Source: Chitinophagales bacterium (GTDB lineage: Bacteria > Bacteroidota > Bacteroidia > Chitinophagales > Saprospiraceae). Taken from it: a DNA stretch of 16,253 nt. A program made the translations under genes and the position numbers. Shown piece after piece: positions 14,605 through 16,253 of the stretch (position 1 is its first letter; every line of letters begins with the position of its first letter). The notes under the pieces are model-generated. The model was not told where the DNA came from, searched no databases, and saw only the letters and a program-made list of their open reading frames with translations. The DNA lies in the NCBI GenBank assembly GCA_013297575.1, contig JAAFHO010000051.1, positions 1 to 16,253 on the forward strand, in the 5' to 3' direction.

Positions 14605-14726
14605 AATAAAACCGATATATTGTTTAAGTTGTAAAAATGAAAAGGACACTCGTGGTACTACTATTATTTCCAACAAGGCAAGAACCACGAAAAGGCCATC
14701 AGATGGAAAGATAGGGAAAAATCGCA

Positions 14727-14734
14727 CAAATGTA
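14727..14734 (-). promoter_or_regulatory. -7 box of the desaturase gene
   Basis: The minus strand reads TACATTTG (14734 to 14727), identical to the box of the metallopeptidase gene. A start near 14720 would leave a leader of about 115 bases. No good -33 element is seen at the right distance. Confidence 0.4.
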
Positions 14735-14903
14735 CACTGGAAGATGCAACGGTGTACGCTTCTTATGGTAAAGAGTAAAAAAAGAGGTATTAAAGCGTTA
14801 AAAACAGTAAATTTTATACTGGCTTAATAATAAACTAACAATGAATGATAAATATCATGTAGCCCAATGATTTATTTTGGCGAATATTATTGACAAACAG
14901 GGT

Positions 14904-14911
14904 TATTTTTG
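14904..14911 (+). promoter_or_regulatory. -7 box of the dnaJ-like gene
   Basis: TATTTTTG matches the Bacteroidota -7 consensus and is followed by CAAA. A TTTG at 14876-14879 could be the -33 element, with a slightly long 24-base spacer. The leader before the ATG would be about 30 bases. Confidence 0.55.
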
Positions 14912-14947
14912 CAAACTAAATTTGCTATTCCTTAACAGTATTTAATT

Positions 14948-15880
14948 ATGGCTACCAAAGATTATTACAAAATACTAGGTGTAAACGAGAAATCTACACC
15001 TGCTGAAATTAAAAAAGCCTACCGTAAATTAGCCATTCAATACCACCCAGACAACAATGTAAATGATAAATTAGCGGAGGAAAAATTCAAACAAGTAAAT
15101 GATGCAAATACGGTATTGAGTGATCCTGAGAAACGCAAACTTTACGACGAGTTCGGTGAAAACTGGGAACACCCGCCGCAACAAAACCCAACAAATAACG
15201 GGCATGCTGGTGGATCTACGCGGCAACACAATGGCCGGCCTAACGGTTCTGGCTACGCATTCAATGCGAGTGATTTTGAAAATGATGAGCGTTTTGAAGA
15301 TATTTTTAGTCAGTTTTTTGGTGGTCAACAAAGTGAACGTGCTACCTCAACACGCAATGGCTCCAATACGGAGGCCGATCTACAAATTACAATGGAAGAG
15401 GCCTTTACTGGCTACTCGCGCGTACTGACCATTGGCAAGGAAGAACACAAAATGTCGCTAAAAAAAGGCGTACGCGAAGGGCAACAGTTTCGGCTACGCG
15501 GCAAAGGCAACGCTGGTCAAAATGGTGGTAAAAACGGCGATCTTTTGGTAAATATACGCATCGCACCTCATCCACGATATTCCCGTTCGGGCAATGATCT
15601 ACATTGTAAGCAATCTGTTGACGTAGTTACAGCTGTATTGGGCGGCAAAACACGTATTCAAACGCTACACGGTGAAAAAATGATGACCCTCCAGCCAGGC
15701 ACTCAACAGGAAGCCACCCTTCGGATGCGCGGGTTAGGCATGCCAGTGTATGATACACCTGGAACCTTTGGAGACTTATATGTGGAAATTCAAATCACTA
15801 TTCCCACCCAATTATCGGATGAAGAACGTTCCTTATTTGGCCAACTGGCCGCGTTGAAACAGCAAAAAAGTGGGAATTAA
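14948..15880 (+). CDS. DnaJ-like co-chaperone of the CbpA type (no zinc finger)
   Basis: 310 residues. An N-terminal J domain (about 4-70) begins 'KDYYKILGVNEKSTPAEIKK' and has the HPD motif at 33-35, needed to stimulate DnaK ATPase. A Gly/Asn/Gln-rich linker (about 75-140) contains 'FEDIFSQFFGG'. The C-terminal substrate-binding region (about 143-297) has 'DLQITMEEAFTGYSRVLTI', 'VREGQQFRLRGKG', 'GDLLVNIRIAPHPRYSR' and 'GDLYVEIQITIP'. The four CxxCxGxG repeats of DnaJ proper are absent, so this is a type B/CbpA protein and not the main DnaJ. In the cytoplasm it would hand unfolded clients to DnaK. In other bacteria cbpA is often paired with the modulator cbpM; none is seen here, where a repeat element follows directly. 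Confidence 0.92.
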   Translation: MATKDYYKILGVNEKSTPAEIKKAYRKLAIQYHPDNNVNDKLAEEKFKQVNDANTVLSDPEKRKLYDEFGENWEHPPQQNPTNNGHAGGSTRQHNGRPNGSGYAFNASDFENDERFEDIFSQFFGGQQSERATSTRNGSNTEADLQITMEEAFTGYSRVLTIGKEEHKMSLKKGVREGQQFRLRGKGNAGQNGGKNGDLLVNIRIAPHPRYSRSGNDLHCKQSVDVVTAVLGGKTRIQTLHGEKMMTLQPGTQQEATLRMRGLGMPVYDTPGTFGDLYVEIQITIPTQLSDEERSLFGQLAALKQQKSGN

Positions 15881-16253
15881 ACATAATACACCTAATGTGA
15901 TTAACTTAAGATCATTCTGACCCTGCTAAGGGTCGAACGTGAATAGCCCTGAATGCAATTCAGGGTTTGGAATGCAGCAATATTTTATCAACCACGGAGT
16001 GGTTGAACGTCAACGTATTATGTATGCTTTATTACGTTCAACCCTTTCAGGGTTATTAAATTCTTGCCACATTCCCAGACCCTGAATTGCATTCAGGGCT
16101 ATTCATGTTTGACCCTTATCAGGGTCTGGATTCGCTATGTTGACCACATGAACTCGCAGTCACACCTACACTAAATTAGTTCATTATTTGGCAGTATTTC
16201 CTAATCTTGTGACTTGTGCGACGGCCTAGTGTTATATTTCCACCAATTTTTTT
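15881..16253. other. Gene-free tail of the window
   Basis: 373 bases without a convincing gene on either strand. Most of it is the inverted-repeat element at 15919-16126. The last 125 bases hold a weak promoter-like TATATTTC (16233-16240, one mismatch to TAnnTTTG), which may serve a gene to the right. Confidence 0.6.
15919..16126. repeat. Compound inverted-repeat element with six hairpins
   Basis: Two arms of about 92 bp (15919-16010 and 16034-16126) are inverted copies around a 23-base centre. Each arm has three hairpins in the same order from outside in. The outer is GACCCT/AGGGTC (15919-15934; 16111-16126). The middle is CCCTGAAT/ATTCAGGG (15947-15965; 16080-16098). The inner is CAACCAC/GTGGTTG (15989-16005) in the left arm and AACCCT/AGGGTT (16040-16054) in the right. 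The outer 57 bases differ at about five positions, while the inner third has diverged more. The word GAACGT follows the outer and inner hairpins. No transposase or terminal direct repeats are seen. Confidence 0.8.

Larger units (their letters stand above)
14605..14947. other. Divergent intergenic region between desaturase and dnaJ-like genes
   Basis: 343 bases with no convincing gene. A plus-strand 77-codon frame (14594-14827) overlaps the desaturase promoter and has no recognisable features. The region holds a -7 box for each flanking gene. It also has a short imperfect palindrome, ATGATA-AA-TATCAT (14845-14858), about 45 bases upstream of the dnaJ-like promoter box. No CIRCE-type heat-shock operator is seen. 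Confidence 0.6.

Noticed and set aside
14605..14727. 41-codon extension of the desaturase
   Set aside because: It begins with GTG at the edge of the promoter box. The residues are hydrophobic but unlike known desaturase N-termini, and the ATG at 14604 gives a normal one.
14594..14827. 77-codon plus-strand frame across the desaturase promoter
   Set aside because: It overlaps the start of the desaturase gene and its promoter, and is Lys/Arg-rich with no domain or signal peptide.
15919..16126. CRISPR array or insertion sequence
   Set aside because: The repeats are inverted, not direct with regular spacers, and there is no transposase frame between the arms.

Overview
The window looks like Bacteroidota chromosome, with moderate to low GC. 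Start codons lack Shine-Dalgarno sequences, and six copies of the Bacteroidota -7 promoter box (TAnnTTTG) sit at or upstream of genes. Several proteins carry Bacteroidota-style exported N-termini, and one is an outer-membrane DUF2490 barrel. I cannot place it below phylum from sequence alone.

Layout. At the left edge, on the minus strand, is the N-terminal part of a secreted metallopeptidase (signal peptide plus FTP/PepSY-like propeptide), cut by the window start. Next comes a minus-strand P2-like P-type cation ATPase. Divergent from it is the core of the window, on the plus strand: a short exported protein of unknown function, then dabA (DUF2309), dabB (NuoL/ND5-like) and a SulP anion transporter. 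DabA and DabB form a two-protein inorganic-carbon accumulation system, in which a beta-carbonic-anhydrase-like DabA converts CO2 to bicarbonate with energy from a cation-conducting membrane subunit. The SulP protein next door is a plausible bicarbonate carrier. A DUF2490 barrel gene follows, behind a 41-bp palindrome that overlaps a promoter box.

The rest is mostly unrelated. A tandem universal stress protein lies convergent to the barrel gene, with a 20-bp perfect hairpin between them. Then come a tiny Cys-rich protein, an exported putative permuted papain-fold (NlpC/P60-like) enzyme, a front-end-type fatty-acid desaturase, and a DnaJ/CbpA-type co-chaperone. The last 370 bases have no gene. 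They hold a striking inverted-repeat element with two arms of about 92 bp, each carrying three hairpins, one of which varies in a base-pair-preserving way between arms.

How it works together: dabA-dabB-sulP is most likely one transcription unit for CO2/bicarbonate supply. No RuBisCO, carboxysome or separate carbonic anhydrase gene is present, so the carbon probably feeds anaplerotic or biosynthetic carboxylases of a heterotroph (inference). Dyads of the form TTTCTA-N8/9-TAGAAA lie just upstream of both the small exported gene and dabA, and may be operators for a shared regulator.
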